In this document: piece by piece, positions 49,075 through 57,222 of the stretch
How positions within the stretch are numbered: the stretch's first letter is position 1
Layout: each line of letters begins with the position of its first letter
Source: Candidatus Rokuibacteriota bacterium
Lineage (GTDB): Bacteria; Methylomirabilota; Methylomirabilia; Rokubacteriales; CSP1-6
NCBI GenBank assembly: GCA_003220225.1
Contig: QHRU01000072.1
Span: 1-64,000, forward strand
Reading direction: 5' to 3'
Length of the DNA stretch: 64,000 nucleotides
The notes under the pieces: model-generated
Seen by the model: the letters and a program-made list of their open reading frames with translations, nothing else
Database searches by the model: none
Told to the model about the DNA's origin: nothing
Position numbers and translations under genes: made by a program

Positions 49075-50106
49075 ATGACGGCTCGCATCCTGAACATGAC
49101 GCTCGTCTTGCTGCTGGCGCTGGCCGGCGGCGCCGCGGCGTTCGACGGCGAGGCCGCCCTGCACGAGGCGGCCAAGAAGGAGAAGGAGTTCACCTGGTAC
49201 ACCGCCCACTATGACTCCGAGACCGCCGCCGCCGTTTGCAACGGGTTCGAGAAGAAGTATGCCGGCGTGAAGTGCAACTACGTCCGCGCCACCGCCCAGG
49301 TCGCCTACCAGCGCCTGTCGCAGGACATGAAGGGCGGGCTCGCGATCGCCTCCGTGATCTCGTCCACCGACACGAGCCACCACGGGAAGATGAAGAAGGA
49401 CGGCTGGCTGCAGCCGTACCGTCCGAAGAACCTGGGCGAGCAGATCGGCGCCTTCAAGCCGTTCAACGATGCCGACGACCAGTTCGTCGCCACCGCCGCC
49501 GGCCTCGTGCTGATCAACTACAACTCGAGCCTGGTGGCCGACAAAGACGCGCCGAAGAAGTGGACGGACCTGCTCGATTCCAGGTGGAAGGGCAAGGTCT
49601 CCATCGGCCATCCGAGCTTCAGCGGCTACGTCGGAACGTGGGTCGTGCAGATGCGCAAGATGTACGGCTGGGACTACTTCAAGAAGCTCGAGCTGAACAA
49701 GCCGCGCATCGGCCGCTCGATCAACGACACGGTCACCATGCTGAACGCCAAGGAGAGCTGGGTCGGCGCCGGGCCCCTGGCGACCACGCTCCAGAGCAAA
49801 GACAAGGGCAACCCGGTCGCGGTCGCCTATCCCGAGGACGGCGCCATCCTCATGATCTCGCCCTCCAGCATCCTCAAGAACGCGCCCGCGCCGAATACCG
49901 CGAAGCTGTTCATCGAGTACCTCTTGTCCAAGGACGCCAACGAGATCATGGTGAAGTTCCGCCAGGATCCCGTGAACGTTCACGTCAAGCCGCTGCCCGG
50001 CGGCCGCTCGATCGCCGACGTCAAGACGGTGCGTCCGACGTACGACGAGATCGACAAGGGCATCCCCGAGGTCAAGGAGCTGTTCCGGGACACCTTCGGG
50101 ATCTGA
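49075..50106 (+). CDS. FbpA-like ABC transporter substrate-binding protein
   Basis: A 343-residue exported protein (signal VLLLALAGGAAAF) of the iron/putrescine type: EFTWYTAHYDSETAAAVCNG, KWTDLLDSRWKGKVSIGHPS and AKLFIEYLLSKDANEIM. GAILMISPSSILKNAP near the hinge is typical. It likely binds Fe3+ complexes or a similar anion-metal ligand. The permease and ATPase genes follow, so the importer is complete. Confidence 0.9.
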   Translation: MTARILNMTLVLLLALAGGAAAFDGEAALHEAAKKEKEFTWYTAHYDSETAAAVCNGFEKKYAGVKCNYVRATAQVAYQRLSQDMKGGLAIASVISSTDTSHHGKMKKDGWLQPYRPKNLGEQIGAFKPFNDADDQFVATAAGLVLINYNSSLVADKDAPKKWTDLLDSRWKGKVSIGHPSFSGYVGTWVVQMRKMYGWDYFKKLELNKPRIGRSINDTVTMLNAKESWVGAGPLATTLQSKDKGNPVAVAYPEDGAILMISPSSILKNAPAPNTAKLFIEYLLSKDANEIMVKFRQDPVNVHVKPLPGGRSIADVKTVRPTYDEIDKGIPEVKELFRDTFGI

Positions 50107-50110
50107 GGGC

Positions 50111-51796
50111 GTGGATCGCTCGCGCCTCGTCTGGCTGTTGTTCGTCGCTCTGCTGCTCGTGCTGGTGGTGAATCCATTGGCGCGGCTGTTCTGGGTCTCC
50201 TTCCAGGACCCGGACAGCGGCGCGCTGACGCTCACGAATTACCTCACCGCGTTCGGCCGCTGGCGCTACATCGAGGCGCTCGTCAACTCGCTCGTCGTCG
50301 GCCTCGCCGTGGGCGCGCTCTGTGTCGTCTTCGGCGTGCCGATGGCGTGGGCGGTGTCGCGGACCGACATGCCGGGCAAGGGCCTCGTGTGGGCCGCCAT
50401 CCTGGGCACCTTCATCGTCCCCAACTACCTCGGCGCCGTCGCGTGGATCCTGCTGGCCGGGCCGAACGCCGGCTGGCTCAATCGCGTATGGATGGCGCTG
50501 ACGGGCGCCGCCGCCGGGCCGTTCAACATCTACAGCATGGCGGGGCTGGTGCTCGTCATCGCGACCTACTCCTATCCCTACGTCTTCGTCTTCACGCGCG
50601 GAGCACTCGACCTGATCTCCTCCGAGATGGACGACGCCGCCACCACGCTCGGCGCCGGCGTCGTGCGCCGCACGCTGCGCATCACGCTGCCCCTCACGCT
50701 GCCCGCGATCCTGGCCGCCTTCATCGTCGCCTTCCTCGAGGCCATCGCGCTGTTCGGCGTGCCCGCCCTCATCGCGCTGCCCGGTCGCTTCCAGGTGATG
50801 ACGACGATGCTCTGGCAGTTCTTCGAGTTCCCGCCGAAGGTCGAGGTGGCCGCGGCGTACTCGATGCCGCTGCTGGCCATCACGGTGGCGCTCTTCTGGC
50901 TCCAGCGCCGGATCATCGCGCGCAAGGGCTACGTGGCGCTCACCGGCAAGGGCGGCGAGCGCCGGTTGATCCGGCTCGGCCGCTGGCGCTGGCCGATGCT
51001 CGCCTGGTGCCTGGTCGTGACCGCGCTGTCCTTCTTCATGCCGATGGTGGTCGTGCTCCAGGCCGCCTTCGCCAAGGCGTGGGGGCGCGGGTTCTCGCTC
51101 GACAACCTCACCCTGCGCAACGTGTCCTTCGTGCTCTTCGACCAGCGCGCGACGCAGACGGCCGCCTGGCACACGTTCGTGTACGGCGGCGCCGCCGCGC
51201 TCATCGCGCTCGCGGTGGCGCTGGCCATCGCCTACGTCGCCCACCGGCGGCTGGTGCCGTTCTCGAGCGGCCTGACCTACGTGGCCATGGCGCCGTTCGT
51301 GATCCCGGGGATCGTGCTGGCCATCGGCTTCTACGCCGCCTACACGCGGCAGCCGCTCGTGCTCTACGGCACGGCGTGGATCCTCATCCTCGCGTTCGCC
51401 ACGCGCTTTCTGCCGATCGCCTACGCCAACAGCGACGCCGCCATCCGGGCGATCAACCCCGAGCTGGAGGATGCCGTGCGCATCCTCGGCGGCAGCCGGG
51501 CGCTCGCGCTGCGCCGCGTGGTGACGCCGCTGCTGCAGCGCGGCCTCGCCGGCGCCTTCATCCTCGTGTTCATCCCGGCCACGCGCGAGCTGTCGTCGGC
51601 GATCTTCCTCTACACGACGGGCACCCAGGTGCTGTCGGTGCTGCTCTTCGACAAGAGCGACGAGGGCAACTTCGAGCTGCTCTCCTCGATCGGCCTCGTC
51701 CTCGTCGTGGTCACCGTCGCCCTGGTGATGGTGGGCTTCCGCGTGATCGGGCGCGACTTCATGCTCCGCCGGACGAGCACGGGCGTGGGCGCGTAG
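50111..51796 (+). CDS. FbpB-like ABC permease with two membrane domains
   Basis: GTG start 4 bases after the binding-protein stop; 561 residues with about 12 TMs. Two EAA-type loops are visible: EMDDAATTLGAGVVRRTLRI near residue 173 and LEDAVRILGGSRALALRRVV near residue 455, so it is a fused pair of permease halves, as in FbpB. It follows the binding protein and precedes a dispersed repeat and the ATPase gene. Confidence 0.92.
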   Translation: MDRSRLVWLLFVALLLVLVVNPLARLFWVSFQDPDSGALTLTNYLTAFGRWRYIEALVNSLVVGLAVGALCVVFGVPMAWAVSRTDMPGKGLVWAAILGTFIVPNYLGAVAWILLAGPNAGWLNRVWMALTGAAAGPFNIYSMAGLVLVIATYSYPYVFVFTRGALDLISSEMDDAATTLGAGVVRRTLRITLPLTLPAILAAFIVAFLEAIALFGVPALIALPGRFQVMTTMLWQFFEFPPKVEVAAAYSMPLLAITVALFWLQRRIIARKGYVALTGKGGERRLIRLGRWRWPMLAWCLVVTALSFFMPMVVVLQAAFAKAWGRGFSLDNLTLRNVSFVLFDQRATQTAAWHTFVYGGAAALIALAVALAIAYVAHRRLVPFSSGLTYVAMAPFVIPGIVLAIGFYAAYTRQPLVLYGTAWILILAFATRFLPIAYANSDAAIRAINPELEDAVRILGGSRALALRRVVTPLLQRGLAGAFILVFIPATRELSSAIFLYTTGTQVLSVLLFDKSDEGNFELLSSIGLVLVVVTVALVMVGFRVIGRDFMLRRTSTGVGA

Positions 51797-51807
51797 CCCG
51801 TCGGAGG

Positions 51808-51903
51808 CCATCGGTGAGCGCACGCGTGACCGAGGAGCACCACGATTCATTCGGGGCGCGACGAGCGCTGGGGGATGTGGGGGGCCATGTCGGGGCCCCC
51901 CAC
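51808..51903 (-). repeat. Dispersed structured repeat, copy B (inverted)
   Basis: The minus strand of this segment reads GTGGGGGGCCCCGACATGG and continues along copy A to the end (TGCTCCTCGGTCACGCGTGC). It sits between the permease stop (51796) and the ATPase start (51915) inside one operon. The first hairpin (51879-51901) is intact; the second is degenerate. Confidence 0.75.
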
Positions 51904-51914
51904 GATGGTAGCGA

Positions 51915-52988
51915 GTGAGCAAGCTGGCGCTGCGCGAAGTCACCTGCCGCTTCGGCGCCTTCACCGCGGTGGATCGCGCGACGCTGGCGCTGGCCCGCGG
52001 CGAGTTCGTCTCGCTGCTCGGCCCCTCGGGCTGCGGCAAGACCACGACGCTGCGGATGATCGCCGGCTTCCTCGACCCCACGGAAGGCACCATCGAGCTG
52101 GACGGGCGCGCGATCTCGGCGCCCGGCCATTCGCTGCCGCCCGAGAAGCGCGGCATGTCGATGATCTTCCAGTCATACGCGATCTGGCCGAACATGACGG
52201 TGGCCGAGAACGTCGGCTTCGGCCTCGAGGTGCGCCGCCTGCCGCGCCTGGAGATCCGCGACAAGGTCGACCGCATCCTGGACGTGGTGCGCATGCGCCA
52301 CCTCCGCGACCGCTACCCGGCCGAGCTGTCGGGCGGCCAGCAGCAGCGCGTGGCGCTGGCGCGGGCCATCGTGGTGCAGCCCGACGTCCTGCTGCTCGAC
52401 GAGCCGCTCAGCAACCTCGACGCCAACCTCCGCGAGGAGATGCGCTACGAGATCCGTCGCCTGCACGACGAGTTCCACATCACGACCGTCTACGTGACCC
52501 ACGACCAGGCGGAGGCCATGGTGACCTCCGACCGCATCGCGGTGATGAACGCCGGGCGCATCGAACAGGTGGACGAGCCACGCGCGCTCTACGCGCGGCC
52601 GCGTACGCGCTTCGTCGCCGGCTTCATCGGCCGCACGAACTTCCTCGAGGCCGAGGTGCGCGGCGACGACGTCACCTTCGACGGCTTCGCGATCCCGCGC
52701 GCGCGCTTCGCGGACGGCGCCGCGCTGGGCGGCCGCCTGACGTTCTCGCTCCGGCCGCAGAGCGTCCACCTGCACCGCCAGCCGCCGCCGGCCTCCGATC
52801 GCGCGGCGCTGCTGCCGGGCCGCGTCGTGCAGCGCGCGTACCTCGGCGAGCACTGGGACTATGCGGTGCGCCCCAAGGACGGGGCGCTCCTGCTGCGCGT
52901 CACCGCGCGGCCGCACGAGGTCTTCGAAGTCGACGAGAGCGTCTGGCTGGAGCTCGACGCCCGGCAGATGGCGCCCATCGCGGACTGA
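51915..52988 (+). CDS. ABC transporter ATP-binding protein (FbpC-like)
   Basis: GTG start at 51915; 357 residues. Walker A LLGPSGCGKTTTLR, Q-loop MIFQSYAIWPNMT, signature LSGGQQQRVALARA, Walker B LLLDEPLSNLD and the switch VYVTHDQAEAM are all present. The C-terminal 120 residues are a TOBE-like domain. It drives the importer encoded by the two upstream genes, despite the 118-base gap with the repeat. The solo copy of the inverted-repeat element begins one base after the stop. Confidence 0.93.
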   Translation: MSKLALREVTCRFGAFTAVDRATLALARGEFVSLLGPSGCGKTTTLRMIAGFLDPTEGTIELDGRAISAPGHSLPPEKRGMSMIFQSYAIWPNMTVAENVGFGLEVRRLPRLEIRDKVDRILDVVRMRHLRDRYPAELSGGQQQRVALARAIVVQPDVLLLDEPLSNLDANLREEMRYEIRRLHDEFHITTVYVTHDQAEAMVTSDRIAVMNAGRIEQVDEPRALYARPRTRFVAGFIGRTNFLEAEVRGDDVTFDGFAIPRARFADGAALGGRLTFSLRPQSVHLHRQPPPASDRAALLPGRVVQRAYLGEHWDYAVRPKDGALLLRVTARPHEVFEVDESVWLELDARQMAPIAD

Positions 52989-52989
52989 C

Positions 52990-53142
52990 GTCGCGGGCGG
53001 CCGGGGTGGCGCGGCCCCGTTCGAGCACGCAAATCGACAGTACCGGGACGCCTGTCAAGGTGCCACGATTAATTGCCGGGGCCGACGCAGTACCCAGAAG
53101 ACACGGCTCTCACGGGGCCGCGCCACCCCGGCCGCCCGCGAC
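52990..53142. repeat. Solo element with perfect 30-bp inverted arms
   Basis: The left arm 52990-53019 (starts GTCGCGGGCGGCCGGGGTGG) and right arm 53113-53142 are exact reverse complements over 30 bases and enclose a 93-base core. Read on the minus strand, the core shares long blocks with the 130-bp array at 55928: TGAGAGCCGTGT, GGGTACTGCGTCGG, GACAGGCG/TACAGGCG and TCGATT. It lies directly 3' of the ABC ATPase gene and could fold in RNA or act as a mobile or structural element. Confidence 0.85.
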
Positions 53143-53219
53143 GCCAGCCGTGCCGGGTACTCTCCGGCCCTTGCGGACACCACACGCGTGGGTGATATGC
53201 TCCCGGGACGGAGGTGGTC

Positions 53220-54854
53220 ATGGTCAGTACGCGGACGCTCGCTGTTGGAACTGGAATCGTGATTCTCGGCGCCTGGCTCGGAGCCTCGACCCTGCGCGCG
53301 GGCGCGCAGGCGCCGGAGCGCCTGGGCAAGGTCAACTTCCCGACCTCGTGCAGTCCCGCCGTGCAGGCGCAGTTCGAGCGCGCCGTCGCGCTGCAGCACT
53401 CGTTCTGGTTCGCCGAGTCGATCAAGGGCTTCAACGCCGTCGCGCAGGCCGACCCGTCGTGCGGCATCGCCCACTGGGGCGCCGCCGTCGCGTTCCTCGG
53501 CAACCCGCTGGCGGGGCCGCCGGTCGCCCGCGGGCTGCAGGAAGGCACCGCGGCCGTCGCGCGCGCCAAGGCCGCCGGCGCCAAGACCCAGCGCGAGCAG
53601 GATTACATCGCGGCCATCGCGACGTTCTACACGGACGCCGACAAGGTCGATCACAAGACGCGCGCGGTCGCCTACGAGAAGGCGATGGAGGCGCTCGCGC
53701 AGAAATACCCGAGCGACCTCGAGGCGTCGATCTTCTACGCGCTCGCGCTGAACACGACGCTGAACCCGAGCGACAAGACGTACGCCAATCAGCTCAAGGC
53801 AGCCGGGATCCTCGAGAAGGTCTTCGCCGTCCAGCCCGAGCACCCGGGCGTGGCGCACTACCTGATCCACTCTTACGACTTCCCGCCCATCGCCCAGAAG
53901 GGCCTGCCCGCCGCGCGACGCTACGCGTCCATCGCGCCCTCGGCGCCGCACGCCCAGCACATGCCCTCGCACATCTTCACGCGGCTGGGCTACTGGCAGG
54001 ACTCCATCAACAGCAACCGCGTCTCGGCGGAGGTCGCCAAGGCCGAGCTGAAGCAGACCAACCTCGAGGCGGGCTCGTACAACGCGCTGCACGCGATGGA
54101 CTACATCACCTACGCCGCCCTGCAGCTCGGCCGAGACAAGGAGGCGCGCGCCGTCCTCGACGAGATCCGCGGCCTCACCAGGATCGACTCCGAGCAGTTC
54201 GCGGCCGCCTTCGCCTTCGCGGCCATCCCGGCGCGCTACGCGCTCGAGCGCCGCGCATGGACGGAGGCGGTGGACCTGCCGCTTCACCCGCAGAGCCTGT
54301 CGTGGTCGAAGTTCCCCCAGGCCGAGTCGATCAACGCATTCGCGCGCGGGCTCGGCGCCGCGCGCAGCGGCAACGTGGCGGCCGCGAAGAAGGAAGCGAC
54401 CCGGCTCGAGTCGCTCGCCTACGCGCTGACGACCGCGAAGAATGCCTACTGGGCCGAGCAGGCCGAGATCCAGAAGCTCGCGGTGAACGCGTGGATCGCG
54501 CGCGCCGAGGGCCGAAACGACGAGGCGCTGGCGTTGATACGCCAGGCCGCCGACCGCGAGGATGCGACGGAGAAGCATCCGGTCACGCCGGGGGCCATCC
54601 AGCCCGCGCGCGAGATGCTGGCCGAGCTGCTGCTCGACACCGGGCAGGCCGCGAAGGCGCTCGCGGAGTTCGAGGCCTCGCAGAAGACGGATCCCAATCG
54701 CCTGCACGGCCTGGCCGGCGCCGCGCGCGCCGCCGAGGCCTCGGGCGACAAGACCAAGGCGAAGGCGTACTACGTCAAGCTGATCGAGCTGACGAAGACG
54801 GCCGACAGCGAGCGGCCGGAGATCGCCAAGGCCAAGGCCTTCGTTAACAATTGA
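53220..54854 (+). CDS. Secreted TPR-containing protein
   Basis: The ATG at 53220 follows ACGGAGGT at good spacing; 544 residues with a signal peptide (AVGTGIVILGAWLGAST). The N-terminal part has FPTSCSPAVQAQFERAVALQ and HSFWFAESIKGFNAVAQADP, and the middle has the conserved VAHYLIHSYDFPPIAQ and HMPSHIFTRLGYWQDSI, then a TPR tail (LAELLLDTGQAAKALAEFEA). This family is widespread and uncharacterised; conserved His may bind metal or heme (inference). Confidence 0.85.
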   Translation: MVSTRTLAVGTGIVILGAWLGASTLRAGAQAPERLGKVNFPTSCSPAVQAQFERAVALQHSFWFAESIKGFNAVAQADPSCGIAHWGAAVAFLGNPLAGPPVARGLQEGTAAVARAKAAGAKTQREQDYIAAIATFYTDADKVDHKTRAVAYEKAMEALAQKYPSDLEASIFYALALNTTLNPSDKTYANQLKAAGILEKVFAVQPEHPGVAHYLIHSYDFPPIAQKGLPAARRYASIAPSAPHAQHMPSHIFTRLGYWQDSINSNRVSAEVAKAELKQTNLEAGSYNALHAMDYITYAALQLGRDKEARAVLDEIRGLTRIDSEQFAAAFAFAAIPARYALERRAWTEAVDLPLHPQSLSWSKFPQAESINAFARGLGAARSGNVAAAKKEATRLESLAYALTTAKNAYWAEQAEIQKLAVNAWIARAEGRNDEALALIRQAADREDATEKHPVTPGAIQPAREMLAELLLDTGQAAKALAEFEASQKTDPNRLHGLAGAARAAEASGDKTKAKAYYVKLIELTKTADSERPEIAKAKAFVNN

Positions 54855-54856
54855 AG

Positions 54857-54933
54857 GTGGGGGCCCCGACATGGCCCCCACACCCCCAACGCTCGGGGCG
54901 CCCCGGGAAACCCGGGGCGCCCCTCGGGAACCC
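54857..54933 (+). repeat. Dispersed structured repeat, copy C
   Basis: This copy begins 2 bases after the TPR stop with GTGGGGGCCCCGACATGG and ends just before the ATG of the dehydrogenase gene. The second hairpin reads GGGGCGCC/GGCGCCCC where copy A has GGAGCGCC/GGCGCTCC, so the A-T pair became G-C on both sides. It forms the whole leader of the next gene. Confidence 0.75.
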
Positions 54934-55899
54934 ATGCCCAAGCTCCTGATGCTCCCGCCACAGAGCCCGAAGACGCGCGAGTGGGCCGCGCGCGTGAAGG
55001 CCGGCGTTCCGGGGCTCGAGGTCGTCGTGGCCGAGGACGCGGCGGCCGCGCGCGCCGCCATCGCGGACGCCGACTGCGCGTTCGGCACGCTGCCCGCGGA
55101 TCTGCTCGGGCAGGCCAAGCGGCTGCGGTGGCTCCAGGCGCCGCAGGCCGCGCCGCCCGCCGGCTACTACTATCCGGCGCTGGTCCAGCACCCGGTCGTG
55201 GTCACCAACTTCCGCGAGATCTACAACGACCACATCGGCGCGCACATCATGGCGTTCGTGCTCGCCTTCGCCCGCGACTTCCATCGTTACCTGCCGCAGC
55301 AGGCGCGGCGCGAGTGGAAGCCGGCGCCGCTCGACACCGGCGTGGTGCACCTGCCGGAGGCGACGGCGCTGATCGTCGGCGTGGGCGGCATCGGCGCCGA
55401 GGCGGCACGACTGGCGGCGGCGTTCGGGATGAAGGTGCTCGGCGTCGACGCGCGCCGCAAGGACGTACCGCCCGGCGTGGCCGAGCTGCACCCGCCCGAG
55501 GCGCTCGATACGCTGCTGCCGCGGGCTGACTTCGTGATCCTCACCGTGCCGCACACGCCGGCCACCGAGGGCTTCATGAACCGCGCGCGCTTTTCGAAGA
55601 TGAAGCGCAGCGCGTTCTTCATCAACATCGGGCGCGGCAAGACGACGCGGCTCGACGACCTCGGGGCCGCGCTGCGCGCGGGCGAGATCGCGGGCGCCGG
55701 GCTCGACGTCTTCGAGCAGGAGCCGCTGCCCGCCGACCATCCGCTGTGGAGCACGCCCGGCGTGCTGATCACGCCGCACACGGCCGGCTTCGGCCCCTAC
55801 CTGGACGAGCGCCGCTTCGAGATCCTGCTCGACAACTGCCGGCGCTTCACCGCCGGCCAACCCCTCCGCAACGTCGTCGACAAGCCCGCCTGGTTCTAG
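54934..55899 (+). CDS. D-2-hydroxyacid dehydrogenase
   Basis: From ATG 54934, 321 residues. TALIVGVGGIGAEAARLAAA is the NAD loop (GxGxxG), with catalytic Arg in FINIGRGKTTRLDD, Glu in DVFEQEPLPADHPLW and His in ITPHTAGF. The frame is open through the repeat to 54871, but that part (PTPPTLGAPRETRGAPRE) is repeat sequence, not protein. It is followed 28 bases later by the tandem array. Confidence 0.92.
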   Translation: MPKLLMLPPQSPKTREWAARVKAGVPGLEVVVAEDAAAARAAIADADCAFGTLPADLLGQAKRLRWLQAPQAAPPAGYYYPALVQHPVVVTNFREIYNDHIGAHIMAFVLAFARDFHRYLPQQARREWKPAPLDTGVVHLPEATALIVGVGGIGAEAARLAAAFGMKVLGVDARRKDVPPGVAELHPPEALDTLLPRADFVILTVPHTPATEGFMNRARFSKMKRSAFFINIGRGKTTRLDDLGAALRAGEIAGAGLDVFEQEPLPADHPLWSTPGVLITPHTAGFGPYLDERRFEILLDNCRRFTAGQPLRNVVDKPAWF

Positions 55900-55914
55900 C
55901 GAGACGTGCGAGCC

Positions 55915-56712
55915 GCGGTGGGGTCCCGTGAGAGCCGTGTTTCGGGTACCGCGTCGGATCCGGCGACGTCAGCGGTGCCCGCTTACAGGCGCGACCCGTC
56001 GTCGATTGGCGTGGTCGAACACGGCCCCGCCGCGGGCGCGGGGCGCGGCGGGGCCGTGTGAGACCCGTGTGTCGGGTACCGCGTCGGGTCCGGCGCCGTC
56101 AGCGGTGCCCGCTTACAGGCGCGACCCGTCGTCGATTGGCGTGGTCGAACACGGCCCCGCCGCGGGCGCGGGGCGCGGCGGGGCCGTGTGAGAGCCGTGT
56201 TTCGGGTACTGCGTCGGGTCCGGCGCCGTCAGCGGTGCCCGCTTACAGGCGCGACCCGTCGTCGATTGGCGTGGTCGAACACGGCCCCGCCGCGGGCGCG
56301 GGGCGCGGCGGGGCCGTGTGAGACCCGTGTTTCGGGTACTGCGTCGGATCCGGCGACGTCAGCGGTGCCCGCTTACAGGCGCGACCCGTCGTCGATTGGC
56401 GTGGTCGAACACGGCCCCGCCGCGGGCGCGGGGCGCGGCGGGGCCGTGTGAGACCCGTGTTTCGGGTACCGCGTCGGGTCCGGCGACGTCAGCGGTGCCC
56501 GCTTACAGGCGCGACCCGTCGTCGATTGGCGTGGTCGAACACGGCCCCGCCGCGGGCGCGGGGCGCGGCGGGGCCGTGTGAGACCCGTGTTTCGGGTACT
56601 GCGTCGGGTCCGGCGCCGTCAGCGGTGCCCGCTTACAGGCGCGACCCATCGTCGATTTGCGCGGTCGAACACGGCCCCGCCGCGCCCCGCGCCCGCGGCG
56701 AGGCCCTGTTCA
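55915..56712. repeat. Tandem array of six 130-bp units, each with a hairpin
   Basis: Units begin at 55928, 56058, 56188, 56318, 56448 and 56578, each near GTGAGA(G/C)CCGTGTTTCGGG. Each has a core of about 93 bases and a 15-bp perfect stem CACGGCCCCGCCGCG/CGCGGCGGGGCCGTG around a 9-base loop. Units differ at a few sites (ACC/ACT, GATCC/GGTCC, CGACG/CGCCG). In the sixth unit the loop and following arm are inverted (GCCGCGCCCCGCGCCCGCGG). Small frames inside it are repeat-made and not counted as genes. Confidence 0.95.
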
Positions 56713-56719
56713 GCCAGCG

Positions 56720-57127
56720 TCAGGGATTCACGATGTCGACGCCGACCAGCACGACCTTGGCGCCGCCGCGGTTCTCCGCCCAGTGCTCGACGTCGCGCGA
56801 CTCGGTGATGATGCCGCCGGGGCCGAGCGTCTTGCTGTAGCCGCCCTGCCGCAGCTCGGTCAGGCTGCCCTGCAGGATGTACGCGAAGGCCGGCCGCTCC
56901 TTGTGGCTGTGGAAGCCCGCCACGCCGCCCGGCTCGAAGGTGATCGTGCGGATGCGCAGCTGGTAGCCGGGCATGTCGGGCGCGAGGTCGATCGTGCTCT
57001 CGACCTTGGCGTCGAGCCCCTTGTTGTCCATGGGCGGGCTCTGCTGTCCCACCGCAGAGCCGAGTTCGAAGCCCACGCCCAGCGCGAGCACGCCGACGAG
57101 CGCGACGATCCAGCGCGATCCGTTCAT
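56720..57127 (-). CDS. Secreted cupin-domain protein
   Basis: The 135-residue protein has an N-terminal hydrophobic anchor (WIVALVGVLALGVGFELG) and a cupin: TFEPGGVAGFHSHKERPAFA with the His pair and Glu of motif 1, and GPGGIITESRDVEHWAEN with the His of motif 2. It probably binds a metal in the periplasm; reaction unknown. It converges on the tandem array, with its stop at about 8 bases from the array end. Confidence 0.85.
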   Translation of the reverse strand: MNGSRWIVALVGVLALGVGFELGSAVGQQSPPMDNKGLDAKVESTIDLAPDMPGYQLRIRTITFEPGGVAGFHSHKERPAFAYILQGSLTELRQGGYSKTLGPGGIITESRDVEHWAENRGGAKVVLVGVDIVNP

Positions 57128-57222
57128 GACGGCCTCCTTTTAGATGACCACCCCCGGCGACTGACGACCCGTGCGACGCAGATAGTAGGACGCTGCACGC
57201 GGTTGCACAACGACCACGGGGT

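Noticed and set aside
52990-53142. tRNA-like T-arm (GTTCGA) in the element
   Set aside because: No acceptor, D or anticodon arm fits; the match is six bases only.
55928-56707. CRISPR array
   Set aside because: Whole 130-bp units repeat with no unique spacers and no cas genes nearby.
55928-56840. Series of 87-residue frames at 130-base intervals
   Set aside because: They are created by the tandem repeat, whose period (130) is not a multiple of three; no RBS or protein features.
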